Source: Acetivibrio cellulolyticus CD2 (GTDB lineage: Bacteria; Bacillota; Clostridia; Acetivibrionales; Acetivibrionaceae). From it: DNA of 64,000 nt. The position numbers and the translations under genes were made by a program. The notes under the pieces were generated by a model, which saw only the letters and a list, made by a program, of their open reading frames with translations, searched no databases and was not told the origin of the DNA. Below, in pieces: positions 1 through 8,863 of the stretch; position 1 is the first letter of the stretch, and each line of letters starts with the position of its first letter. Location: positions 668,432-732,431 of the forward strand of contig NZ_JH556653.1 of the NCBI RefSeq assembly GCF_000179595.2, in the 5' to 3' direction.

Positions 1-34
1 ATATTTTTTGACTATTATAGCTGTTTACTTCCAT
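1..34 (-). CDS. Start of a gene running off the left edge (partial, unknown)
   Basis: A GGAGG Shine-Dalgarno lies seven bases upstream of an ATG read on the minus strand at position 34. Eleven codons stay open to the window edge (MEVNSYNSQK...). The gene lies downstream of the chemoreceptor in the same direction, beyond a hairpin, so it probably has its own promoter. The product cannot be recognised from this length. Confidence 0.45.
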   Translation of the reverse strand, partial: MEVNSYNSQKI

Positions 35-157
35 CTTATGTCCTCCAAGTTCACGATATTTCAAGTTATTTTTTACATTTATCAGTAACTAAAAGCATAC
101 ATATTTTTGTCCACAGCGCGCTTTTAAAAATTTAAGCTACAATTCAATAATTTCTAA

Positions 158-187
158 GGAGCATAGGCAGTTTAAGGCCTATGCCCC
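158..187 (-). terminator. Hairpin after the chemoreceptor gene
   Basis: GCATAGGC (161-168) pairs with GCCTATGC (177-184), extended by flanking G-C pairs. It lies about 65 bases past the chemoreceptor stop. The minus-strand tail after the stem is only weakly T-rich; the plus-strand tail is T-rich, so it may work in both directions. Confidence 0.5.
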
Positions 188-250
188 TTTATTTCTATTT
201 ATTAATCTCTTTAGTTCAGAAAAACTTACCTGCTTTTGTACAACACGGAT

Positions 251-3058
251 TTAATACTTGTCAAAATCAATATCGTTTAATGAAATCCTTGATTTAGATG
301 CTTTTCCAACTGTAAATCCGTTACCAGCTTTCTTTAATCCTGCTCCTTTAGGTGCTTTTTTCTCATCCATCATGCATTGCAACGCTTTAAGCACATCAGG
401 GCTCAGGTCATTTATATTTCCAAAGGATTCTGCATTCTTTAACTTGAATTTAGCAACCATTTCTTTTAGAAGATCTGCCTGACCTGAAAGTTCTTCACTT
501 GCTGCAGAACCTTCCTCCGCTGTTGCCGAATTCGTTTGGATCACCTGTGAAACCTGTGATATTCCCTGATTAACCTGTGATATTCCTGTTGCCTGTTCAT
601 TTGATGCAGATGCTATATTGCCAACAATATCCGCAGCCTTTGCTACTCCTTCAACTATATTGTTCAATGCATCTGCAGTTTCATTTGCAATCTTGGTACC
701 TTCTTCAACCTTCTTAATAGAACCTTCTATCATAGATGTTGTTTCTTTAGCTGCATTCGCACTTCTTGCTGCTAAGTTTCGTACTTCTTCAGCTACAACT
801 GCAAAACCTTTTCCGTGTTGGCCAGCCCTTGCAGCTTCCACAGCAGCATTTAATGCAAGTATGTTAGTCTGGAATGCAATATCATCAATAACTTTAATTA
901 TCTTTGAAATGTTGGAGGATGACAGATTGATCTCCTCCATTGCCTTTAGCATTTCTTTCATTTGATCATTTCCTTGAGCTGCATTGTTTTTTGCTGTTAA
1001 GGCAAGCTCATTTGCAAGATTTGCATTTACTGCATTCTTTTTAGTCTGTTCTGCTATTTCATTCATGGAAGCTGTCAATTCTTCTATGGAACTTGCCTGT
1101 TCTGTCGACCCCTGTGATAGTGCCTGGCTTGAATCAGAAACCTGCCTTGAACCAGCTGCAACCTGTTCCGCTGCCAAATTCATATCTCCTAGAACTTCAT
1201 TGAAGGATTTAACAATCATATTTATTGAATTTTTGATTTCAATAAAGTCTCCTAAATAATCAACAGTAATTCCTACACCAAGATTTCCATTGGCCATTTC
1301 CGTAAGTATATAAGATATTTCATTTATATAACTTGAAATTGTCTTAATTGTAAAGTTGAGCGCTTCCTTGATTCGAGCGTGGTCACCCTTGTAATTACCG
1401 ATAACTGCAGTTTGCAAATTACCCTTTGCCATCTCATCTAAAACTGTTGCTGCTTCCATAACCGGTTCAACAATTTTTTCTATAAGTCCATTAAGCCCTT
1501 TAATCATAACGGCCCAATCACCCTGGAAGGCTTTGTCATTTCCTCTTTCACTCAATTTTCCTTCTTCAGATGCTTCAATGAGCTTATTAATTTCATTATT
1601 TACATCCTTCAAATTCTTTCTTAATGATTCTATATTTTCATTAATAAATGCCTTCTTACCTGGAAATTTTTCAAGCTCTGCCTCAAAGTTACCTTTCGAA
1701 AATTCGGCCACACATGCCATTGCTTTTTTCTTAACGGTAATGTGCCCTTTTACCATATCATTTACGCCTTTTGCCATCGCCCTGTATGAACCATTGAATT
1801 TTTCTTCTGGTACAACAACATCAATATCGCCCAAATCATGCTGCTTTGCCATGTAATCCATATCAGTGATAAATAAATTCAATGTATCAATTAATTTGTT
1901 CAAATTGTTCTTAATTTCATTGAAATCACCATAATAAGTATCTGTTATTTTAGGTGGAATGTCTCCATTACTTACCCTGTCAATATACTCAGCAGTAACA
2001 TTGATTGGACCTACAAAGGCATCTATTAAATTATTTATTCCTATCACCATTTCCTTCCAACTACCTGAGTAGGAGTTTGCATTACATCTGGTGTCAAGTT
2101 TTCCTTCTTGTGTAGCTTTAATAAGGTTGCCTGTATCCGCAATCAATCCTCTAACTGTATCTACTGTTTTATTTAAAGCCGGAGAAATTTCATCCTGTGA
2201 ATCTTTAGGCTGTATAATCATGCTCACGTCACCATCAGAAATTTTCTTCATTACACCTACAACATTATTCTGCAAATCATCTGCAAATTCATCCATGTCC
2301 CTTGCCATCTGTCCGATCTCATCTTTTGTATCCATATTTAGCCGAGTTCCAAGATGACCTTTTCCCATCTCCTGCAGCATATTTGCAGCTTTCTTGATAG
2401 GCTTGGTAATAATTCTTGATATAAACACACCTAGAAGGATTGATAGGCATAATGTTACAAAAACGACTAATAGCATTATCAGCATTGTGCTATTGGCTTG
2501 ATTAGTATTTTTTTCTTCTTGTTGTTTAGCATCCTCAACTTTTAGTTCAACCAATTTTTCTATTGCATCCTGTTCTGCTCTTGAAGCAATTCCTGCACTT
2601 CCTGTTTCACCTAGTATTTCATACGCTTCAGCATCCTTATTTTCTTTAGCTAACTTTATTACTTTATCAATCTCAGTTCTGTATGCTTTTCTGGAATCTA
2701 CAAATTTGTTGAATTCTTCTCTCATTCTGTCTGAAAGTATCAAAGCCTCATATTCAGATGAAAGTTCATCAATTTCTGCTATTCTTTCATTGATTTTGTC
2801 AATATTTTGTTGAATATCGCTATCGCTTGATGCAATTATCATATCCCTCGCATTAACACGCATCCTTTGAAATGCAGTTGAAATACCCGATAATTGAGAT
2901 ATTGGAACTGTCATGTTGCTATACAATTTACTGTCCGAATCACTGAGGGATTTAATATTCCAAATTCCAACAACACCTATAACTCCTGTCAACAACGATA
3001 CAATTATAAATCCCAACAACAACTTCGCTCCGATTTTCATATTATAAAACCACTTCAT
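251..3058 (-). CDS. Methyl-accepting chemotaxis protein with a chain of HAMP-like modules
   Basis: Transmembrane chemoreceptor of about 935 residues that would pass a ligand signal to CheA. The start is the ATG at 3058, preceded by AAGGAGG; the longer open frame lacks such a site. Order: membrane segment near residues 12-32, four-helix-bundle ligand region to about 190, second membrane segment about 195-215, then a canonical HAMP. The next roughly 350 residues are successive HAMP-like units with repeated motifs such as [10 protein letters not shown] and GDFNEIK. The signalling domain follows; its hairpin tip ([21 protein letters not shown]) is near residue 745. No C-terminal pentapeptide for CheR docking is seen. 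It closes a cheA-cheR-MBL-mcp series. The family assignment is certain; the ligand is unknown. Confidence 0.95.
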   Translation of the reverse strand: MKWFYNMKIGAKLLLGFIIVSLLTGVIGVVGIWNIKSLSDSDSKLYSNMTVPISQLSGISTAFQRMRVNARDMIIASSDSDIQQNIDKINERIAEIDELSSEYEALILSDRMREEFNKFVDSRKAYRTEIDKVIKLAKENKDAEAYEILGETGSAGIASRAEQDAIEKLVELKVEDAKQQEEKNTNQANSTMLIMLLVVFVTLCLSILLGVFISRIITKPIKKAANMLQEMGKGHLGTRLNMDTKDEIGQMARDMDEFADDLQNNVVGVMKKISDGDVSMIIQPKDSQDEISPALNKTVDTVRGLIADTGNLIKATQEGKLDTRCNANSYSGSWKEMVIGINNLIDAFVGPINVTAEYIDRVSNGDIPPKITDTYYGDFNEIKNNLNKLIDTLNLFITDMDYMAKQHDLGDIDVVVPEEKFNGSYRAMAKGVNDMVKGHITVKKKAMACVAEFSKGNFEAELEKFPGKKAFINENIESLRKNLKDVNNEINKLIEASEEGKLSERGNDKAFQGDWAVMIKGLNGLIEKIVEPVMEAATVLDEMAKGNLQTAVIGNYKGDHARIKEALNFTIKTISSYINEISYILTEMANGNLGVGITVDYLGDFIEIKNSINMIVKSFNEVLGDMNLAAEQVAAGSRQVSDSSQALSQGSTEQASSIEELTASMNEIAEQTKKNAVNANLANELALTAKNNAAQGNDQMKEMLKAMEEINLSSSNISKIIKVIDDIAFQTNILALNAAVEAARAGQHGKGFAVVAEEVRNLAARSANAAKETTSMIEGSIKKVEEGTKIANETADALNNIVEGVAKAADIVGNIASASNEQATGISQVNQGISQVSQVIQTNSATAEEGSAASEELSGQADLLKEMVAKFKLKNAESFGNINDLSPDVLKALQCMMDEKKAPKGAGLKKAGNGFTVGKASKSRISLNDIDFDKY

Positions 3059-3196
3059 ACTAATAACCTCCTTGTTATCATTATTTAGTCCAATAAACTG
3101 CTTTACAAACACTATAGATAACGTTTAAGTGCTATATGTTTGTTATCTAAATTCATTACTCTTTACATAAAATACATATCAAAAAAATTAAATATC

Positions 3197-3532
3197 CTAA
3201 TTACCTTTTATTGATATGTTATTTATAATATTAGAAATCATCTCCATACAATCGTGATTAAGAGGTGGGCCATGCCCAAAATATATGGTTTCAACTTTTT
3301 TTGTACTAAGATATTTTAGTGCTTCTATAAAGTTTTGTTCATAGGTGTTATCCTTCGACCTTATAACAAGAGGTGTATCCCCTGAAAAAAGTACTTTCTC
3401 TTCACTGTTATACAGACAAATAGAGTCATTGCTGTGTCCAGGCGTATGAATAACCTTAAAAACTCTATCAGTAATTAAAAAAGCATTTGATGTATATATT
3501 TGGCTTTCGCTAGTAAGGCATAAAACCTTCAA
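3197..3532 (-). CDS. Metallo-beta-lactamase-fold protein with internal deletion
   Basis: The 111-residue frame keeps the late motifs of the MBL-fold hydrolase family: HTPGHS near residue 30, FSGDT near residue 50 and YFGHGPP near residue 85. The early HxHxDH zinc-binding motif is absent. The first 20 residues read like a normal family N-terminus, then pass straight into the HTPGHS region. This looks like an in-frame loss of roughly 80-100 residues (inference from family size of about 200). The start is a TTG with GGAGGT upstream. It sits between cheR and the chemoreceptor. Without the first zinc site it is unlikely to be an active hydrolase; it could be a decaying gene or a non-catalytic remnant. 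Confidence 0.75.
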   Translation of the reverse strand: MKVLCLTSESQIYTSNAFLITDRVFKVIHTPGHSNDSICLYNSEEKVLFSGDTPLVIRSKDNTYEQNFIEALKYLSTKKVETIYFGHGPPLNHDCMEMISNIINNISIKGN

Positions 3533-3550
3533 GGAGCCACCTCCGAGTTT

Positions 3551-4153
3551 TCATATTTTTTTATACAACTGTGCATGGGAAACTATCGGTTCAAATAGAT
3601 GTGAAACGGCTTCCGGAAGTTTTTGAGTCTGCTCCATTGCTAAAAATCCGCCTTCACTCAGTGATGAGTGAAACATTTTTATAACTTCTATGCGCTGATG
3701 CTCACTAAAGTGCAAAAGAACGTTTTTACACAATACCAGTCCAAAATCAGAACCCGGACTTTTCATTGAAAGCAGATCATGTTTCTTGAAATCAACGGCA
3801 TTTCTTATTTCCTGCACTAAACGGTAGTGTTTTTCTTTTTCATCTGCTACAAAATACCTTTCAAAAATATCTTTAGGAATTCTCTCTACCTGTTCCCATG
3901 GATATGATGCGTTTGATATTATGTCTCCAAAAAGATCACTACCATCTAAGTCCGTAGCATGTATTTTTATATTTCTAAAGTACATGTAGCCTGTTCTTTC
4001 CCTTATAACAATGGCAAGACTATATGGCTCCGGCCCCATCGCACAGCCGGCATCCCATATATTGATATATCTTCGTGACTTCAGACTCGGTAAAGCATGT
4101 TCACATATCATATCAAGCGTTTGTAAATCCCTGAAAAAGTAAGTGAACGCCAT
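3551..4153 (-). CDS. cheR: CheR-type protein methyltransferase, catalytic domain only
   Basis: A 200-residue S-adenosylmethionine-dependent methyltransferase of the CheR family, which methylates glutamates of chemoreceptors. Visible motifs are FFRD at the start, the AdoMet loop DAGCAMGPEPYSLA near residue 35, the acidic ATDLD near 67, and LLCKNVLLHF near residue 140. Standard CheR is about 270 residues with an N-terminal helical domain. Here the protein begins at the catalytic domain, with a GGGGG Shine-Dalgarno before the ATG, so the short form looks genuine rather than truncated. It starts 12 bases after cheA. With no N-terminal domain, receptor docking may differ from the enteric model. 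Confidence 0.88.
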   Translation of the reverse strand: MAFTYFFRDLQTLDMICEHALPSLKSRRYINIWDAGCAMGPEPYSLAIVIRERTGYMYFRNIKIHATDLDGSDLFGDIISNASYPWEQVERIPKDIFERYFVADEKEKHYRLVQEIRNAVDFKKHDLLSMKSPGSDFGLVLCKNVLLHFSEHQRIEVIKMFHSSLSEGGFLAMEQTQKLPEAVSHLFEPIVSHAQLYKKI

Positions 4154-4165
4154 ATAAGTTACCCC

Positions 4166-6202
4166 CTATTTTCTATTACTGGCTAGAGCTGCAATGTCAA
4201 TAATCAGACTTATACTGCCATCACCCAATAATGTACACCCTGCTAAACCATTTACCTTTTTTAAGTAGTTAGGCAAAGGTTTAACTACCACCTGCTGCTC
4301 TCCAACCAAAACATCTGCAAATAAGCACGCACTCACATTCTCATCTTCAACCATAATTATAATTCCTTCTGGCATTGAGGTAATATTTGTCTGTGTTCCA
4401 AATTTTCTATGCAGCCTTATCACCGGATAGCATTTACCCCGAATCAGAATTATTTCATTTCCTTCTGGATCAGTAATAACCTCATTTTCCTTAGGTTTAA
4501 AAGATTCCTTAATCGCAATAGTCGGAATTATATAGCTTGAGTATCCAACCGTCACAATCATTCCATCCATTATTGCAAGTGTCAGTGGAATCTTAAGATT
4601 AATTGTTGTTCCTACATCTTTTTTGCTTTCGGTTTCCACAATTCCGCCAATCTTTTCAATATTTTTCGAAACCACATCCATTCCGACTCCACGCCCAGAG
4701 AATTCAGTTATATTCTCTTTCATTGAAAACCCCGGTTGGTATATAAATGAAAATATTTCTTTTTCAGATAATTCAGACTCACTTTTATTAGTCAGCTTAT
4801 TAGAATAAGCTTTTTCATATATTTTAGACTTATCAAGGCCCTTTCCATCATCTCTCACACTTATAATTACCTCTCCACCTGCATTTCTTGCCTCAAGTAC
4901 TACTTTCCCAGTCTCACTCTTACCTTTATTTCTTCTTTCTTCGGGGGTCTCAAGACCATGATCAATAGAATTTCTGATCAGATGCATCAATGGATCTGAT
5001 ATATTCTCAATTATATTTTTGTCAACCTCGGTGTCTTCTCCAATCATCTCCAACTGCACTTCTTTATCTAGTTTTTTACTCATATCCCTAACAATTCTAT
5101 TCATTTTTTGAAAAGTTGCTGATAACGGAACCATCCTAACGGACATCACCATATCCTGAAGGTCAGAAATCATCTTGCGAAGATGCTGAGAGGCTTTCTG
5201 AAAGCTCTCTATATTCAGCATTGTGACTTCAGGATTCATTGTAACCATTGATTCAGAAATAACAATCTCACCGACCATATCCATCAGCTTATCCAGCTTT
5301 TGTACATTTACACTAATGTAGCTATGCTTCTGAGCCGCTGAGTTATCATTTTTCAATTCTTCATGCTGCTTACCCGAACAAGCCTCTTCCAATAGTGCCG
5401 CTTTCTGATTTGGCCTTTCATTTTCAATTACTTGACCTATTTCAAGTTCATTTAAAAATGCTGTTTTATTTAAAAACTCTTTTGCTTGATCAAGTGACAA
5501 ATCTGTAGCAAAGACAACGACAAAGCCATCCTTTCGAATTATTTCAACACTTTCTTCGTTTTCGACAATGTTTTCAGGGTCATATCCAACAACATCTGCA
5601 ACTTCCTTCAAATTATGGATTACCGAAAAGGCACGGATATTTTCCATCTCACACCCTTTTTCAAATTTAATAATGGCTTTATAAAGTTTTCTATCATTAG
5701 TGAAAACCTTATTGGCAGCACCTATATAGAACTTCTGTTTTTTTGCCGTTATATCTTCCTTAATGGGTTTAGTTGCATGTGATACATCGGAATCGCTTTT
5801 CAAAAAAGATAGAAATTCGACTATTTCCTTTACAATAAATTCTGGATTGTTATTAACAGAAGCGTCTTCTTCGATTTTCACAATTTCACTTTTGATGAAA
5901 TCAACCACTTTTAAAACAAGTTCAAAAAGCCTACCATAATCAACGTTTTCCACTTTTTGCTCTCTTAAAAAGTAAAAAACATCCTCCATTGAGTGCGTTA
6001 AATTCGAAATACCGTTGTATAACATCATTGCTGAAGCACCTTTTATTGTATGCATTAACCTGAATATTTCGTTTATAGAATCGGAAGAAATCCCCCCTTC
6101 CTTCTCACTTTCTATTATTATCAGTTCAAGTTGTTCCAGATGCTGACCTGTTTCAAATATAAATAAGTCCAGCATCGGTTCCCTGCCCACATTATCTGCC
6201 AC
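4166..6202 (-). CDS. cheA: Chemotaxis histidine kinase CheA
   Basis: Cytoplasmic kinase that phosphorylates CheY/CheB under chemoreceptor control. Domains: HPt at residues 1-105 with the phospho-accepting His in LMHTIKGASA; a middle P2-like region of about 150-265; dimerisation helices about 290-360; HATPase about 365-510 with N box (HLIRNSIDHGLE), DDGKGLD and GRGVGMDVV; CheW-like domain to the end. I prefer the GTG at 6202, which has GGGGTG six bases upstream; a GTG at 6211 and an ATG at 6175 are alternatives. It is first in the cheA-cheR-MBL-mcp series, with a SigD-type promoter about 80 bases upstream. No CheY or CheW gene is in the window. Confidence 0.95.
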   Translation of the reverse strand: MADNVGREPMLDLFIFETGQHLEQLELIIIESEKEGGISSDSINEIFRLMHTIKGASAMMLYNGISNLTHSMEDVFYFLREQKVENVDYGRLFELVLKVVDFIKSEIVKIEEDASVNNNPEFIVKEIVEFLSFLKSDSDVSHATKPIKEDITAKKQKFYIGAANKVFTNDRKLYKAIIKFEKGCEMENIRAFSVIHNLKEVADVVGYDPENIVENEESVEIIRKDGFVVVFATDLSLDQAKEFLNKTAFLNELEIGQVIENERPNQKAALLEEACSGKQHEELKNDNSAAQKHSYISVNVQKLDKLMDMVGEIVISESMVTMNPEVTMLNIESFQKASQHLRKMISDLQDMVMSVRMVPLSATFQKMNRIVRDMSKKLDKEVQLEMIGEDTEVDKNIIENISDPLMHLIRNSIDHGLETPEERRNKGKSETGKVVLEARNAGGEVIISVRDDGKGLDKSKIYEKAYSNKLTNKSESELSEKEIFSFIYQPGFSMKENITEFSGRGVGMDVVSKNIEKIGGIVETESKKDVGTTINLKIPLTLAIMDGMIVTVGYSSYIIPTIAIKESFKPKENEVITDPEGNEIILIRGKCYPVIRLHRKFGTQTNITSMPEGIIIMVEDENVSACLFADVLVGEQQVVVKPLPNYLKKVNGLAGCTLLGDGSISLIIDIAALASNRK

Positions 6203-6283
6203 ATTGATCACCCCATAGGTCTTTTTGTCAATAAATCTAGCCTTCTATTTTATAGATATTTTTTCAATACTAATGTAAATTGT

Positions 6284-6310
6284 ATATCGGCAACTATCGC
6301 ATTTTTTTTA
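6284..6310 (-). promoter_or_regulatory. SigD (sigma-28) type motility promoter for cheA
   Basis: Read on the minus strand: TAAAAAAA, an 11-base spacer, then GCCGATAT. The Bacillus SigD consensus is TAAAGTTT, 11 bases, GCCGATAA. The spacing is exact and the -10 element differs in one base. The position about 80-110 bases upstream of cheA fits a motility regulon. Confidence 0.72.
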
Positions 6311-6362
6311 TCACTTTTTTTTGGAGAACTTCGGAATTTACACTAAGCTCCAGAAATCGGAG

Positions 6363-6560
6363 TGCTATCAGCAGGTTTTTGAAGTTATTGATCAAACCTG
6401 TATGTTCAAATTAGGCTGCCGTGGACCAGTGACAAGGTCAGAATGCCCTATAAGGCAGTGAAATAAATATGTAAACTGGCCTATCAAGGATGACACTCCA
6501 TGTATAGGCTGCTCACAATTTGGTTTTCCAGATAGAATGGAACCTTTTATTAGTTATAAT
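6363..6560 (+). pseudogene. Fragment of a [NiFe]-hydrogenase small subunit
   Basis: In one frame the plus strand reads a piece of the C-terminal half of the [NiFe]-hydrogenase small subunit: CxFKLGCRGPVTRSECPIRQ, an in-frame TGA exactly where the family has Trp, then NKYVNWPIKDDTPCIGCSQ and FGFPDRMEPF. The spaced cysteines are those that bind FeS clusters in the family. No start, no N-terminal half and no large subunit are nearby. It is a relic about 60-65 codons long inside the gap between cheA and trpB2. The open frame after the TGA (to 6728) should not be annotated as a gene. Confidence 0.8.
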
Positions 6561-6674
6561 AAAGAGGTCTATGGTAAAAGTAGCGAAGTGTGTGTCGTTT
6601 ATTTAGTGTACACTTTTTTCAAGAGCAGGAAATGGAAAGTAATTTTTAAAGATGAAATATATTGCTTTCTAATA

Positions 6675-6725
6675 GAAAGGGGCATTGCACTACGATTTTT
6701 AATCGATAATGCAACAGCCCCTTTC
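6675..6725 (-). terminator. Hairpin terminator after trpB2
   Basis: GAAAGGGGC at 6675-6683 pairs with GCCCCTTTC at 6717-6725, with further pairing of the inner TTGCA/TGCAA. It lies about 80 bases beyond the trpB2 stop. The GGGGCTGTTGCA style recurs after other genes here. Confidence 0.7.
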
Positions 6726-6807
6726 TAATTCTTTTCATATAAGTTCATCATAAAATAAACACAATAAAAATTTAAACTCTAATCCAATAAGGTATTCAAC
6801 AATACGC

Positions 6808-8178
6808 TTATAATGAAATATTAGGAATTGTTGAAAAACCTTTTTCCAGATCTTCATCCGTTGGGATATAATCTGTCATGGTTCCGCTATTATAGCTCAT
6901 ATAAGCAGACATGTCGAAGTAACCTGTTCCGGTTAAGCCAAACAGGATAGTCTTTTTCTCTCCAGATTCCTTACATTTGAGAGCTTCATCTATAGCAGTT
7001 CTAATTGCATGAGAAGATTCAGGAGCTGGGAGAGTTCCCTCACATCGTGCAAAAAGCGTAGCTGCTTCAAATACCTTGGATTGCTCAACTGAACATGCTT
7101 CAAAATAACCATCGTGATACAGCTTAGATACGACTGCACTTGCACCGTGGTATCTTAATCCTCCGGCATGATTAGGAGAAGGCATAAAACCAGATCCCAA
7201 TGTATACATTCTCATTAATGGTGTTGTTTTTCCTGTATCACCGAAATCATATGCATATTTTCCGCGTGTTAGTGAAGGGCAAGATGCTGGTTCTACTCCA
7301 ATAAAACGTATATTGTTTTTACCTTTTATCTTATCTCCCATGAAAGGTGCAATAAGACCTCCAAAGTTGGAACCACCACCGACACACCCGATAATTATGT
7401 CAGGGTTTATATCATATTTTTCACAAGCAACTTTTGTTTCAATACCGATAACACTTTGATGTAATAAAACATGATCTAATACACTACCTAACACATAACG
7501 ACAATTATCAGTTTTCAATGCAACTTCTATAGCTTCTGAAATAGCACAGCCTAAGGAACCACCTGTACCAGGATTCTCAGCTAAAATTTTCTTGCCGATT
7601 TCTGTTGTGGTAGAAGGAGAAGGAATAACTTTACCTCCATATGTTTCTATAACTGCTTTTCTGTAGGGTTTCTGTTCTGAAGATATCTTAACCATGTAAA
7701 CAGTCAGTGGAATATTATAATATGCACATGCCATAGAAAGTGCAGTGCCCCATTGGCCAGCCCCAGTTTCAGTGGTTAAGGAAGTCAAGCCCTGCTTTTT
7801 TGCATAATAGACTTGAGCAGCTGCAGAATTTAATTTGTGTGAACCGGAAGTATTGGTTCCTTCAAATTTGTAATATATTTCAGCCGGTGTACCCAAAGCC
7901 TTTTCGAGACAATAAGCTCTTACAAGTGGAGACGGACGGTACATTTTATAGAAGCCCCTTACCTCTTCAGGAATTTCTATATGTTCATCAGTTTGGTTCA
8001 GTTCTTGATCAACAAGGTCAGAACAGAATACTGGTTTTAAATCATCAGCTGTACATGGTTTTAAAGTACCTGGATGTAAAAATGGATCAGGCTTTTCTTT
8101 CATAACAGCCTTCATGTTGTACCAGTATTTTGGTATTTCATCTTCAGATAAGATGATTTTGTAAGGTATATTTCCCAT
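6808..8178 (-). CDS. trpB: Tryptophan synthase beta subunit, TrpB2 type
   Basis: PLP enzyme joining indole (or a related nucleophile) with serine to give tryptophan. The 456 residues and the long N-terminal extension with RPSPL and TNTSGSHKLN match the TrpB2 subgroup rather than classic TrpB of about 400 residues. The PLP lysine is Lys115 in GSHKLN; the phosphate loop GCVGGGSNFGG is near residue 267. No trpA or other trp gene is adjacent, which is usual for TrpB2, thought to salvage indole without TrpA. A T-box leader with a UGG specifier precedes it, so expression should rise when tRNA-Trp is uncharged. Enzyme identity is firm; the indole-salvage role is inferred. Confidence 0.93.
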   Translation of the reverse strand: MGNIPYKIILSEDEIPKYWYNMKAVMKEKPDPFLHPGTLKPCTADDLKPVFCSDLVDQELNQTDEHIEIPEEVRGFYKMYRPSPLVRAYCLEKALGTPAEIYYKFEGTNTSGSHKLNSAAAQVYYAKKQGLTSLTTETGAGQWGTALSMACAYYNIPLTVYMVKISSEQKPYRKAVIETYGGKVIPSPSTTTEIGKKILAENPGTGGSLGCAISEAIEVALKTDNCRYVLGSVLDHVLLHQSVIGIETKVACEKYDINPDIIIGCVGGGSNFGGLIAPFMGDKIKGKNNIRFIGVEPASCPSLTRGKYAYDFGDTGKTTPLMRMYTLGSGFMPSPNHAGGLRYHGASAVVSKLYHDGYFEACSVEQSKVFEAATLFARCEGTLPAPESSHAIRTAIDEALKCKESGEKKTILFGLTGTGYFDMSAYMSYNSGTMTDYIPTDEDLEKGFSTIPNISL

Positions 8179-8344
8179 AATCTTCTTCCCTTCCTTTTCG
8201 TTTTATTGATTTGACTATACTAAATACATTACTAATCTTACATTTAGCAGAGAAAAATACCGAACGCTTTAACGGAATTTTGCGATAGATAAATGTAAAT
8301 GATTAATTGTATTTAATATCGTTTGGCTAGATAAATTTTTATAT

Positions 8345-8625
8345 AATAAAAGCCTTTATCCTAACATAGGACAAAGGCTTCAGTCTCTGTTATACCACCT
8401 AAATTGCGTTAAAAACACAACGCTTCTTTCATGTACAAAATACTAAAATTCTATACATGCTTCATGGATAACGGGAGAAGTTCCCGGTCGGCATACTCTT
8501 TCATTAATTAAAAATTTCTGCGTCGCCCTCATGAGCCCATTCACTATAAGCTTTAACATTGCAATTTCACCATCTGCAACTCTCTTTTGATAAAGTGATT
8601 TATGCTACTATCCTCAATCAAAGGG
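8345..8625 (-). promoter_or_regulatory. T-box riboswitch, tRNA-Trp specific
   Basis: Read on the minus strand the leader has the AGAGAG and GGTGAAA features of T-box stem I, then GAATGGGCTCATGAG with specifier TGG at 8539-8537 (Trp codon). The T-box bulge sequence AGGTGGTA is at 8400-8393. A terminator hairpin (AAGCCTTT.../...AAAGGCTT, 8350-8380) with a T-rich tail follows. The leader ends about 165 bases before trpB2. Uncharged tRNA-Trp would stabilise the antiterminator. Confidence 0.9.
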
Positions 8626-8702
8626 GTTAATATTTAATTTTATTCAATTTTCTCGTTATATGAATATATTAACTTTTGCAAAAATTTTTGTCAACAGGGA
8701 TT

Positions 8703-8828
8703 TTTTAAATATAATCCTATCCTTGTCTCTGATGGTTACATTCCGACGATACTGGAAGTAATTATAGAAAGTACCTCTTTGGATGCCACAAATATTAGTT
8801 AATTCTTTTGCAGTAATTTGGTTAAGAA
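8703..8828 (-). pseudogene. Possible TetR-type helix-turn-helix scrap
   Basis: One minus-strand frame reads LLNQITAKELTNICGIQRG followed by TFYNYF, which resembles the DNA-binding N-terminus of TetR regulators (ITxxxLxxxAGIxRGTFYxYF). There is no start codon, it is interrupted by stops on both sides, and nothing of the ligand domain follows. It lies between the galM stop and the T-box. Similarity is by eye only. Confidence 0.35.
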
Positions 8829-8863
8829 GCCTGCATAAATACCCGTACTCTTACCTGCCACCT

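Noticed and set aside
258..2357. Several plus-strand open frames inside the chemoreceptor gene
   Set aside because: Antisense shadows of the MCP repeat structure; no ribosome sites.
6537..6728. 63-codon open frame on the plus strand
   Set aside because: It is the tail of the hydrogenase relic after the TGA and runs through the trpB2 terminator; no ribosome site.
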